A program made the translations under genes and the position numbers. Shown in pieces: positions 1 to 9,307 of a stretch of 64,000 nt of DNA. Source of the DNA: Gemmatimonadota bacterium (GTDB taxonomy: Bacteria; Gemmatimonadota; Gemmatimonadetes; Gemmatimonadales; GWC2-71-9); contig JANYKV010000063.1 of the NCBI GenBank assembly GCA_025358055.1, positions 75,569 through 139,568 of the forward strand. The letters run 5' to 3'. Under the pieces are notes generated by a model that made no database searches, was not told the origin of the DNA, and saw nothing but the letters and a program-made list of their open reading frames with translations. Within the stretch, counting starts at the first letter, position 1; each line of letters begins with the position of its first letter.

Positions 1-1
1 G

Positions 2-331
2 CTCGCGAAATATCACGGGGCCAACGTCGATTGCGCCTTCCACGGCTGGAACGACGCCTGGCTCGACCCCGGTTTCCGGACCTGGGACATTCGGGAGACA
101 ATCGCCTACGTCCGCATCCCAATGCTCATCGTCCAGGGTGCCAAGGATCGATACGGAACCGAAGCGCAGTTGCGCGCGGCGGAAGAAGAAGCCTATTGCC
201 CGGTGGAAATTGCGCTCCTCGAAGGCGTTGGTCATGCGCCGCACATCGAACGGCCAGAAGCAACGCTTCGCGCGGCGGTTGGATTCGTTCGCGAGTTGAG
301 AGAAAACGGCGAGGTAACCCTTGATGCATGA
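2..331 (+). CDS. alpha/beta hydrolase, C-terminal part (5' end outside window)
   Basis: Open from the window edge in frame 2: LAKYHGANVDCAFHGWNDAWLDPGF...IPMLIVQGAKDRYGT...GVGHAPHIERPE, with typical hydrolase 'QGxxD' and 'GxGHxPH' motifs; stop at 329-331. Confidence 0.8.
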   Translation, partial: LAKYHGANVDCAFHGWNDAWLDPGFRTWDIRETIAYVRIPMLIVQGAKDRYGTEAQLRAAEEEAYCPVEIALLEGVGHAPHIERPEATLRAAVGFVRELRENGEVTLDA

Positions 332-356
332 GGGCTCACTCGGCGGGGAGATGGGA

Positions 357-2009
357 ATGTCCTCGATCGATTTTCGGACCAGCCCGGACCGGTACCGACA
401 TTGGAAGATCACAATCGATGGGCCGATTGCCTTCCTCCTGATGGACGTGAATGAAAGCGCGGGGCTCAATCCGGGCTACGACCTCAAGATGAATTCGTAC
501 GATCTTGGTGTCGACATCGAGCTTCATGACGCCGTGCAACGCCTTCGGTTCGAACACCCGACGGTAAAGGCCGTCGTGATCCGATCGGCCCAGGAACGAG
601 TGTTTTGCGCCGGTGCCAACATCCGGATGTTGAGCCAGTCGAGTCACGGCCACAAGGTCAACTTCTGCAAGTTCACCAACGAAACTCGCAGTGCGATTGA
701 GGATGCCAGCACCGAAAGCCGGCAGATCTATCTCAGCGCAGTGAGCGGTACCGCTGCCGGCGGCGGCTATGAGCTGGCCTTGGCGACCGAGCACATCATG
801 CTCGTCGACGACCGAAGTTCCGCGGTATCTTGCCCGGAGACCCCACTCCTGGCGGTGCTGCCGGCCACCGGTGGGCTGACTCGTATCGTCGACAAACGCA
901 AAGTTCGCCGAGATCTAGCCGACGTGTTCGGCACGCTCGAAGAGGGCGTGAAGGGCAAACGCGCCTTGGACTGGCGCTTGGTGGATGAGCTCGTCCCTAA
1001 GTCCGTGTGGAACGAAAAGGTCCGGGAGCGGGCCATGGCGCTCGCTCGCCGCTCGGACCGGCCGGATCGTGCGCCCGGCATCACGCTTGGCCCTCTCCAC
1101 CGACGAATCGAGGGCGATGCCATCCAATATCGCTGGGTGGAAGTGGTGCTCGATCGAGCGAGCAGGGTTGGCTACGTCACCTTGAAGGGTCCAACCGAGC
1201 CGCCGCCAAAGACGCCGGCGCAAGTGCTGGCCCAAGGCGATGCGTTCTGGCCCCTGGCCCTCGCCCGTGAGTTGGACGACGCCATCCTTCATCTTCGATT
1301 GAACGAGCCAAAAATCGGATTGCTGGCTTTCCGAAGCGTAGGCGACCCCGTCACCGCGCTCGGGTACGACGCTCTGATCGACCAACATGGCACGGACTGG
1401 CTCATTCGCGAAGTGCGGCTGTTTCTCAAGCGGGTGCTCAAACGGCTTGACCTGACCTCCCGCTCCTTGATTGCGTTGATTGAACCGGGCAGCTGCTTTG
1501 CCGGCACCCTGGCCGAGGTGGCGCTCGCCTGCGATCGCTCGATCATGCTGGAAGGGCCGCTGGTGGTCGGCGCGCCTTCCGCAGTGATCGCGTTGAGTGC
1601 GCTCAATTTTGGCGCCTATCCGATGTCGAACGGGATTTCGCGGCTCGACACGAGATTTTTGGGTGAGCCCGAGAGCGTCATCCGTGCGGCAACGCATATC
1701 GGGGAGCTCCTCGACGCCAAAAACGCCTCCCTCTTGGGGCTCGTCACCTTCACGTACGATAGCACCGATTGGGCCGACGAGATTCGCATCATGTTCGAGG
1801 AGCGGGCGAGCTTCTCTCCTGATGCGCTGACCGGCATGGAGGCCAACCTTCGTTTCGCCGGACCCGAGACCATGGAAACCAAGATTTTCGGCCGACTTAC
1901 CGCCTGGCAAAACTGGATTTTTCAGCGACCAAACGCAGCCGGTGACGAAGGCGCTCTTCGGCGCTACGGCAGCGGCGTGCAACCGAGCTACGATCACAAC
2001 CGAGTGTGA
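357..2009 (+). CDS. boxC: 2,3-epoxybenzoyl-CoA dihydrolase (benzoyl-CoA-dihydrodiol lyase) BoxC
   Basis: Full-length ~550 aa crotonase-fold protein, SPDRYRHWKITIDGPIAFLLMDVNE...GYDLKMNSYDLGVDIEL, characteristic of BoxC; GGAG upstream of ATG 357 (ORF extends to 321/324). Confidence 0.92.
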   Translation: MSSIDFRTSPDRYRHWKITIDGPIAFLLMDVNESAGLNPGYDLKMNSYDLGVDIELHDAVQRLRFEHPTVKAVVIRSAQERVFCAGANIRMLSQSSHGHKVNFCKFTNETRSAIEDASTESRQIYLSAVSGTAAGGGYELALATEHIMLVDDRSSAVSCPETPLLAVLPATGGLTRIVDKRKVRRDLADVFGTLEEGVKGKRALDWRLVDELVPKSVWNEKVRERAMALARRSDRPDRAPGITLGPLHRRIEGDAIQYRWVEVVLDRASRVGYVTLKGPTEPPPKTPAQVLAQGDAFWPLALARELDDAILHLRLNEPKIGLLAFRSVGDPVTALGYDALIDQHGTDWLIREVRLFLKRVLKRLDLTSRSLIALIEPGSCFAGTLAEVALACDRSIMLEGPLVVGAPSAVIALSALNFGAYPMSNGISRLDTRFLGEPESVIRAATHIGELLDAKNASLLGLVTFTYDSTDWADEIRIMFEERASFSPDALTGMEANLRFAGPETMETKIFGRLTAWQNWIFQRPNAAGDEGALRRYGSGVQPSYDHNRV

Positions 2010-2012
2010 CCC

Positions 2013-3461
2013 ATGACTGATGCGATGAACGTCGATTACGATGGACTGATCCCCAACAATGTCGGGCTCAGCACCGACGAGCGGGTCAAAAAGGCGCTCG
2101 AGAAGTGGCACCCAGGGTACATCGACTGGTGGATGGATATGGGACCGGAAGGCTTTCAGGAGGCGCTCGTCTATCTCCGGACCGCGGTGGGAGTCGGCTC
2201 GAACGGATGGGCCCGATTCGACTATGTCAGAATGCCAGAGTACAAGTGGGGCATCTTGCTCGCCCCAGCGGTGACCGATCGGCGAATCCCCTTCGGGGCG
2301 AACAAGGGCGAACCAGTGTGGCAAGAGGTGCCGGGCGAGCATCGCGCGATGCTCCGCCGGCTGATTGTTATCCAAGGCGACACCGAGCCCGCCTCGGTCG
2401 AACAGCAGCGCCACCTGGGTAAGACCGCTCCATCTCTGTACGACATGCGCAACCTCTTCCAGGTGAATGTCGAAGAAGGCCGTCACCTCTGGGCGATGGT
2501 GTATCTCCTGCAGAAATACTTTGGCAACGATGGGCGCGAAGAAGCCGAGGAGTTGTTGCGGCGTCGCTCCGGCGATCAGGATTCGCCTCGGATGCTTGGT
2601 GCCTTCAACGAATCGACGCCCGATTGGCTCTCTTTTTTCATGTTTACCTTCTTCACTGATCGCGACGGCAAGATGCAGCTCGAGGCACTGGCTCAGTCCG
2701 GGTTTGACCCTCTCTCCCGAACCTGCCGATTCATGCTGACGGAAGAAGCGCATCATATGTTCGTGGGTGAGACCGGTGTGGGGAGGATTGTTCAGCGCAC
2801 CTGCCAGGCTATGAACCAGGCCGGTATCACGGACCCATTCGAGATCGAGTGCGTCCGCGCCCTGGACGTCATCGACCTCCCCACGATCCAAAAGAAGGCC
2901 AACCTACATTTTTCGTTGACCCTCGACCTTTTCGGATCCGAAGTGTCGACCAACGCGGCCAACGCGTTCCATGCCGGCCTCAAAGGCCGCTATCGCGAAG
3001 ACAAGCTCGACGACGACCATCGCCTGGAGACGGCCACCTACCCGGTTCTCCGCCCAACGGATGGTGTCATCCAATCGATGGACGTACCCGCGTTGTCAGC
3101 GCTCAACATGCGGCTCCGTGACGACTATGTGAAGGACTGTCAGAAGGGCATTGACCGTTGGAACCGCGTTATCGCGAATGCCGGAATCACATTCGAGATC
3201 CGATTGCCCCACGTTGGATTCAATCGGAAAATCGGTGAATTCAAGAGCGTGCTCACGGATCTGGAAGGCAACTACCTGACCCAAGAAGAGTGGGCCGCAC
3301 AGCGGGATCGTATGCTCCCGAATGCGGAAGACCAGACCTTTATCGAAAGCCTGATGCAGACATCGGTCGGCGTGCCGGGTGAGTATGCGGGCTGGATTGC
3401 CCCGCCTCGGGTCGGCATCGACAACAAACCCGGCGACTTCGAGTATGTGAGAATCGCATAA
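2013..3461 (+). CDS. boxB: benzoyl-CoA 2,3-epoxidase oxygenase subunit BoxB
   Basis: 482 aa; NNVGLSTDERVKKALEKWHPGYIDWW and diiron-type EEGRHLWAMVYLL / EEAHHMFVGE motifs; directly follows boxC. Confidence 0.93.
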   Translation: MTDAMNVDYDGLIPNNVGLSTDERVKKALEKWHPGYIDWWMDMGPEGFQEALVYLRTAVGVGSNGWARFDYVRMPEYKWGILLAPAVTDRRIPFGANKGEPVWQEVPGEHRAMLRRLIVIQGDTEPASVEQQRHLGKTAPSLYDMRNLFQVNVEEGRHLWAMVYLLQKYFGNDGREEAEELLRRRSGDQDSPRMLGAFNESTPDWLSFFMFTFFTDRDGKMQLEALAQSGFDPLSRTCRFMLTEEAHHMFVGETGVGRIVQRTCQAMNQAGITDPFEIECVRALDVIDLPTIQKKANLHFSLTLDLFGSEVSTNAANAFHAGLKGRYREDKLDDDHRLETATYPVLRPTDGVIQSMDVPALSALNMRLRDDYVKDCQKGIDRWNRVIANAGITFEIRLPHVGFNRKIGEFKSVLTDLEGNYLTQEEWAAQRDRMLPNAEDQTFIESLMQTSVGVPGEYAGWIAPPRVGIDNKPGDFEYVRIA

Positions 3462-3513
3462 CGGTACTGGTAGGGTCTAGAACCTGGTGATCAAGGGTCC
3501 AGCTCCATCATCG

Positions 3514-3542
3514 TTGCCCACACCGCATCGCCATCGTAGTAT
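3514..3542 (+). promoter_or_regulatory. candidate sigma70-like promoter (-35 TTGCCC, 17-nt spacer, -10 TAGTAT)
   Basis: TTGCCC at 3514-3519 and TAGTAT at 3537-3542 in the boxB/GMC intergenic gap; SD GGAGG at about 3565 precedes the TTG start at 3576. Confidence 0.4.
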
Positions 3543-3575
3543 AGCGGGGACATTTTCACATCCCGGAGGTCTGGA

Positions 3576-5366
3576 TTGCCGTCCTCGCCCAGCAAAACCA
3601 AGGGACCCTACGACGTGATCGTTGTCGGCTCGGGAGCCGGCGGAGGCATGAGCGCGTATGCCTTGGCGATGTCCGGACTCAAGGTGCTGATGCTCGAGGC
3701 CGGCCGCTGGTACGATCCGATCCGCGAAACCCCGATGTTTCAGACCCCGAAGATCGCCCCTCTCCGCGGCGGGGGTACTCCGGACAAACCGTTCGGCTTC
3801 TACGATGCCACTGTGGATGGCGGCTGGCGCGTGCCGGGCGAGCCGTATACGAGCGACGACGGCGTGAACTTCGCCTGGTGGCGGGCCCGGATGTTAGGCG
3901 GTCGGACCAATCACTGGGGCCGCATTGCCCTTCGCATGGGGCCGTACGATTTCAAGCCGCGCAGTCGAGACGGGCTCGGCATCGATTGGCCGATTTCATA
4001 CGAAGACCTTGCACCGTACTACGACAAGGCCGAAGCCTTGATCGGGGTGTATGGGTCGAATGAAGGTCTGGAGAATACGCCTGATTCGCCGAATAGCACG
4101 CTGCTCCCGCCTCCCAAGCCTCGCGCGTACGAGCTCTTGGTTCAAAAGGCGGGTCCCAAGGTCGGTGTCCCCATCATTCCGTCGCACTTGGCCATCTTGA
4201 GTCAGAAGCAAGATGCGGAGCGAGTTGCCCGGCTCTGCCACCCCGACAATCCGCGAGCCCGACAGCTGCTCGTAGCATCGATTCGCGGCCGCCAAGCGTG
4301 CTTTTGGGCGACGGAATGCGGCCGCGGATGTAGCATTCGCGCCAATTTTCAGTCTCCCACAGTATTGCTTCCTCCCGCGCTGGCGAGCGGCAACCTCGAC
4401 ATCATCACCAACGCGATGGTTCGGGAAGTTACGATCGACAAGACCGGGCGCGCCACCGGGGTCCACTACATCGACAAAACTACACGAACCGACAAACACG
4501 CCACGGCACGGATCGTCGTCTTGGCCGCGAGCGGCTGCGAGTCCGCGCGCATCCTGCTCAATTCGAAGAGCTCTCAATTTCCGAATGGCCTCGGGAACGG
4601 CAGCGGAAAGGTCGGTCGATACTTGATGGACACGGTGGGCGCGGGCATCGGAGGGCAAATTCCGGCGCTCGAAAACATGCCGCCCTACAATGACGACGGC
4701 GCGTCGGCCATGCACGTGTATAGCCCCTGGTGGTTGTATAAAGAACAGGCCGCCGGCAAACTCGATTTCCCCCGCGGCTATCACATCGAGCCTTCGGGGG
4801 GTAGAGGGATGCCCGGCGCCGGAGCCTTCGGCGGCCTGGAGAGCCTCACCGGCGGAAGCTATGGCAAGAAATTCAAGGAGGACTGTCGGCGCTACTATGG
4901 CACCTTCGTGTACTTCGCTGGTCGAGGAGAGATGATTCCCAACGACGACTCGTACTGCGACATCGACAAGAACGTGGTCGATCAGTGGGGCATCCCGGTC
5001 CTGAGGTTCCACTGGAAATGGGCCGACGCGGAGCTCAATCAGGCGCGTCACATGCAGAAGACCTTCGCCGGAATCATCGAAGCGATGGGGGGCAAGGTTC
5101 AGGGGACGGTACAAACTGATGGCCGGAAGGCGATCGCCGCTCCCGGGGAGATCATTCACGAGGTCGGAACCACCGGCATGGGCAGCGATCCCGGCAAATC
5201 CGTGCTCAATGAGCACGCCCAGTCCTGGGAAGTGAAAAACCTGTTCGTCGCCGACGGCGGACCGTTCGTGTCCAATGCCGACAAAAACCCGACGCTGACG
5301 ATCCTGGCCCTTTCGTGGCGCACGGCGGACTACATCGCTGATCAGGCCAGGAAGGGGGCGCTATGA
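3576..5366 (+). CDS. GMC family oxidoreductase (gluconate 2-dehydrogenase large-subunit-like)
   Basis: N-terminal FAD motif VVGSGAGGGMSAYAL, GGRTNHWGR, C-terminal DGGPFVSNADKNPTLTILALSWR; TTG start with SD. Confidence 0.88.
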   Translation: MPSSPSKTKGPYDVIVVGSGAGGGMSAYALAMSGLKVLMLEAGRWYDPIRETPMFQTPKIAPLRGGGTPDKPFGFYDATVDGGWRVPGEPYTSDDGVNFAWWRARMLGGRTNHWGRIALRMGPYDFKPRSRDGLGIDWPISYEDLAPYYDKAEALIGVYGSNEGLENTPDSPNSTLLPPPKPRAYELLVQKAGPKVGVPIIPSHLAILSQKQDAERVARLCHPDNPRARQLLVASIRGRQACFWATECGRGCSIRANFQSPTVLLPPALASGNLDIITNAMVREVTIDKTGRATGVHYIDKTTRTDKHATARIVVLAASGCESARILLNSKSSQFPNGLGNGSGKVGRYLMDTVGAGIGGQIPALENMPPYNDDGASAMHVYSPWWLYKEQAAGKLDFPRGYHIEPSGGRGMPGAGAFGGLESLTGGSYGKKFKEDCRRYYGTFVYFAGRGEMIPNDDSYCDIDKNVVDQWGIPVLRFHWKWADAELNQARHMQKTFAGIIEAMGGKVQGTVQTDGRKAIAAPGEIIHEVGTTGMGSDPGKSVLNEHAQSWEVKNLFVADGGPFVSNADKNPTLTILALSWRTADYIADQARKGAL

Positions 5367-6010
5367 CCTCTCGGAGGGAAGCCCTCAAGATCCTGGCCGC
5401 CACCGCAGCGGCCCCAGCACTCGCGGCTGTAGTCCCGACAGAGGGCAGCGCTCAGACACCGGCTCCTCCAGCCTCGGCCCTGGTATCCGGACACGCCGGA
5501 CCGAGAGGCACGCCGTCCGACCCCGATCTCATTCGGCCGATGGTGACGTGGAAGAAGCTCTTGACCGCCCCCGAACTCCACACCGTCGCGGCACTCTGTG
5601 ATATCATCATTCCGGCCGATGCGCATTCGCCTGGGGCGAGCACCCTAGGAGTGCCGGATTATATCAACGAGTATGTGAGCGCACCGATCGAGGGACAGCA
5701 GTCTGCGTTAGTCATGCTCCGTGGTGGGCTCGGCTGGCTCAATACCGAGTCGACGAAGCGATACGGCAAAGCGTTCGGCTTCTTAAGCCACGCGCAGAAG
5801 ACCGCCATCTGCGACGACATCTGCTATGCGCCCAAGGCAAAACCGGAATTCGCTCAAGCCGCGGCTTTCTTCGCCTTCTTCCGGAATCTCACGGCCACGG
5901 GGTTCTACACTACGCCCGAAGGGATGAAAGACCTTCGGTACGTCGGCAATATGGCCCAACCGAAGTGGGACGGGCCGCCACCCGAGGTACTGAGACATAT
6001 TGGGATGTAG
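5363..6010 (+). CDS. gluconate 2-dehydrogenase subunit 3 family protein, Tat signal
   Basis: 215 aa; TSRREALKILAATAAAPALAAV Tat-type leader, LHTVAALCDIIIPADAHSPGA typical of subunit 3; 4-bp overlap with the upstream GMC gene. Confidence 0.85.
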   Translation: MTSRREALKILAATAAAPALAAVVPTEGSAQTPAPPASALVSGHAGPRGTPSDPDLIRPMVTWKKLLTAPELHTVAALCDIIIPADAHSPGASTLGVPDYINEYVSAPIEGQQSALVMLRGGLGWLNTESTKRYGKAFGFLSHAQKTAICDDICYAPKAKPEFAQAAAFFAFFRNLTATGFYTTPEGMKDLRYVGNMAQPKWDGPPPEVLRHIGM

Positions 6011-6113
6011 GAGGGGAAGGGGAAAGGGGAACGGGGAAGGCAAAAACTGTAGGGGCCGGATACATCCCGGCCCGTTCCTGGCGAGAAAGCCAACACCATA
6101 GCGAAACGTAGGG

Positions 6114-6866
6114 CTACCAGGGAATCCTGCTACGAATGGCCCTGATTCGCTCCGAGCTCGTCACCATCCGCAAATACTCTTGCGGCACGTAGGGTTTCCC
6201 CATCGCGGCGGAATGGTTCCGCCACTGCATGCGGCTCTCGACCGGTAGCGTGCCCCGCACGTGAACTTCCTTGACTCCGGTACGGGCCACGATCTCTGCC
6301 ACGCTGTCCTCGTCGATCCCTCCGCCAGCCAAGATTTGGATCCGCCCCGCCGAGTGTTGCACACAGCGTTTGATGGCGTCGGCGCCCTCGAGTGCGGTAC
6401 TGGCTTGGCCGGATGTGAGGATTCGATCGACACCGAGGTCAATCAACTGATCGAGGGCGGCAATCGGGTCGCGAGTCATGTCGAAGGCACGATGGAACGT
6501 GAAGGGAAGCGGGCGAGTGGCATCGATCAGCTGCTTCGTCCGCTCGATATCGATAGTTCCGTCGGTTGCCAAAGCGCCGCACACGATCCCGTCCATGCCG
6601 TAGTCCCGAGCGAGAGTGATATCGTGCAACATCACGGCCATCTCGTCCTCGGAATAGACGAAATCGGCACCTCGGGCCCGGACCAGAATGCAGATGCCGA
6701 TGCGCACTCGTTTTCGGAGAAGGGACATGGTCCCGGCGCTCGGTGTGGTTCCACCCTCCACCAGGTTATCGCAAAGCTCGAGGCGCTCCGCTCCGCCTAA
6801 CTCCGCGGCAACGCCCGAATCGACCGAATCGACGCAGGCCTCAATCAGGGTAGCGTTTTGGGGCAT
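6114..6866 (-). CDS. cutC: copper homeostasis protein CutC (TIM barrel)
   Basis: MPQNATLIEACVDSVDSGVAAELGGAERLELCDNLVEGGTTPS...FHRAFDM...ILTSGQ; likely ATG at 6866 rather than the longest ORF start 7061. Confidence 0.9.
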   Translation of the reverse strand: MPQNATLIEACVDSVDSGVAAELGGAERLELCDNLVEGGTTPSAGTMSLLRKRVRIGICILVRARGADFVYSEDEMAVMLHDITLARDYGMDGIVCGALATDGTIDIERTKQLIDATRPLPFTFHRAFDMTRDPIAALDQLIDLGVDRILTSGQASTALEGADAIKRCVQHSAGRIQILAGGGIDEDSVAEIVARTGVKEVHVRGTLPVESRMQWRNHSAAMGKPYVPQEYLRMVTSSERIRAIRSRIPW

Positions 6867-6927
6867 GGCGGGATAATCTACCCGAGGGTACCGGAATTTG
6901 CCTCCTCTCCTTCCAGACTCGCCGCCT

Positions 6928-7803
<876 letters not shown>

Positions 7804-7848
7804 ACTGTGGACTCAGGGTTCCGAGACCAGCGTAGAATGGAGCAGGGC

Positions 7849-8667
7849 ATGAACCGGCGAGAAGCGGTGCAAATGATGGGGGCGGTAGTAGGGGCGGTAG
7901 CCTGGCGGCCTGGCGCTGCGCAGCTCCGCATGGACCGCATCGGACTCCAGCTCTACACTGTGCGCACCGAGATGGCCAAGGATGTGGATGCGACGCTGGC
8001 CCGGGTTCGCGAGATCGGCTACACCGAGGTGGAATTCGCGGGCTACTTCAACAAGCCCCCTAAGGAACTCCGAGCCAGCCTTGACCGCATTGGCCTTACC
8101 GCTCCGGCGGCCCACGTAGAGTTGGGTCCGGATTGGAAGAAGGTGCTCGATGACGCTCTCGTCATGGGACACCGATATGTGGTCGCGCCCTGGGTGGCCG
8201 CCGAGCGGCGGCGAACCCTCAGTGATTGGAAACGCGTGGCCCAGGAGTTCAACAAAGCAGGAGACCAGGCGCGCGCGGCCGGCCTGCGGTTCTTGTATCA
8301 CAATCACGACTTCGAGTTCGTTCCTCTCGAGGGAAAACTGCCCTACGACGTGCTACTGGCGGAAACGGACAAGAACCTTGTTGGCCTCGAGATGGATCTG
8401 TATTGGATTACCAAAGGTGGTCAGGATCCGCTCGCCTATTTCAACAAATACCCAGGCCGGTTTTCCTGCGTGCATGTGAAGGACATGGACCGGACGCCAC
8501 AGCAAGGCATGGTCGATGTCGGCGCCGGCAAGATCGACTTCAAAGCTATCTTTGCGCGGTCCAAACAAGCGGGCATTGCGCACTATTTCGTGGAGCACGA
8601 TCAGCCGGCCGTGCCGTTCGACTCCATCCGAAATAGCTATCAACACCTCAGAGCATTGACCTGGTAG
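7849..8667 (+). CDS. sugar phosphate isomerase/epimerase family protein (AP endonuclease 2-like TIM barrel), Tat-type leader
   Basis: MNRREAVQMMGAVVGAVAW leader; RIGLQLYTVRTEMAKDVDATLARVREIGYTEVEFAGY; HNHDFEF; EMDLYWITKGG; SD AGCAGG before 7849. Confidence 0.87.
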   Translation: MNRREAVQMMGAVVGAVAWRPGAAQLRMDRIGLQLYTVRTEMAKDVDATLARVREIGYTEVEFAGYFNKPPKELRASLDRIGLTAPAAHVELGPDWKKVLDDALVMGHRYVVAPWVAAERRRTLSDWKRVAQEFNKAGDQARAAGLRFLYHNHDFEFVPLEGKLPYDVLLAETDKNLVGLEMDLYWITKGGQDPLAYFNKYPGRFSCVHVKDMDRTPQQGMVDVGAGKIDFKAIFARSKQAGIAHYFVEHDQPAVPFDSIRNSYQHLRALTW

Positions 8668-8696
8668 TCGAGCGCCACAACGAGGGGGAGGCCAGC

Positions 8697-9305
8697 ATGG
8701 ACCGCAGAGAAGCATTGAAACTGCTCAGCCTAGCGGCGGGGACCCCATCGTTTCTCAATTGGTCTTCGGACGACCTCGTCGCGGGCCTCCGGGCGCACGG
8801 AGCACATCTGGAGTCGGCCGGCCCCCATCGGTTTCAGACCCTCAACCCACACCAACGGGCCACGGTGGCGGAGTTGTCGGACCTGATTCTTCCCACTACA
8901 GAAACGCCCGGCGCGCGCGCAGCCAAGGTGGATGAATTCATCGATACCATTCTTACGGACTGGGTGACGGAATCCGAACGAACGTCGTTTCTCGCCGGCC
9001 TCGCGGATGTCGACGCCAAGGCCAAGGACAAATTTGGAAAGACCTTTCTTCAGGCGTCCTCCGGGCAACGCGGTGAACAGCTCACCCAGATGGACAGCGA
9101 GGTCGCCGATCTGCGGAAAACGAAGGCAGCCTGGAAAGAAGGCAGCGGACCAAAGCCGGCCGATCCTCATGAGCACTTCTTCCATCGAATCAGGTCGCTT
9201 ACAGTGTCCGGCTACTATTCCAGTGAGATCGGAATGACGCTCGAACGCAAAGTAGAGATCATCCCGGGCCGGTTTCAAGGCTGCGTCCCCGTCAAGGTAC
9301 TCTGA
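8697..9305 (+). CDS. gluconate 2-dehydrogenase subunit 3 family protein (second copy)
   Basis: 202 aa; MDRREALKLLSLAAG leader, LNPHQRATVAELSDLILPTTETPGARAAKVDEFID. Confidence 0.85.
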   Translation: MDRREALKLLSLAAGTPSFLNWSSDDLVAGLRAHGAHLESAGPHRFQTLNPHQRATVAELSDLILPTTETPGARAAKVDEFIDTILTDWVTESERTSFLAGLADVDAKAKDKFGKTFLQASSGQRGEQLTQMDSEVADLRKTKAAWKEGSGPKPADPHEHFFHRIRSLTVSGYYSSEIGMTLERKVEIIPGRFQGCVPVKVL

Positions 9306-9307
9306 CC

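Noticed and set aside
915-2891. 658-aa minus-strand ORF antisense to boxC/boxB
   Set aside because: Low-complexity, GC-skewed translation without recognisable motifs. The plus strand encodes clear BoxC/BoxB, so this is a high-GC shadow ORF.
3996-5216. 406-aa minus-strand ORF antisense to the first GMC gene
   Set aside because: No domain-like patterns; shadow ORF.
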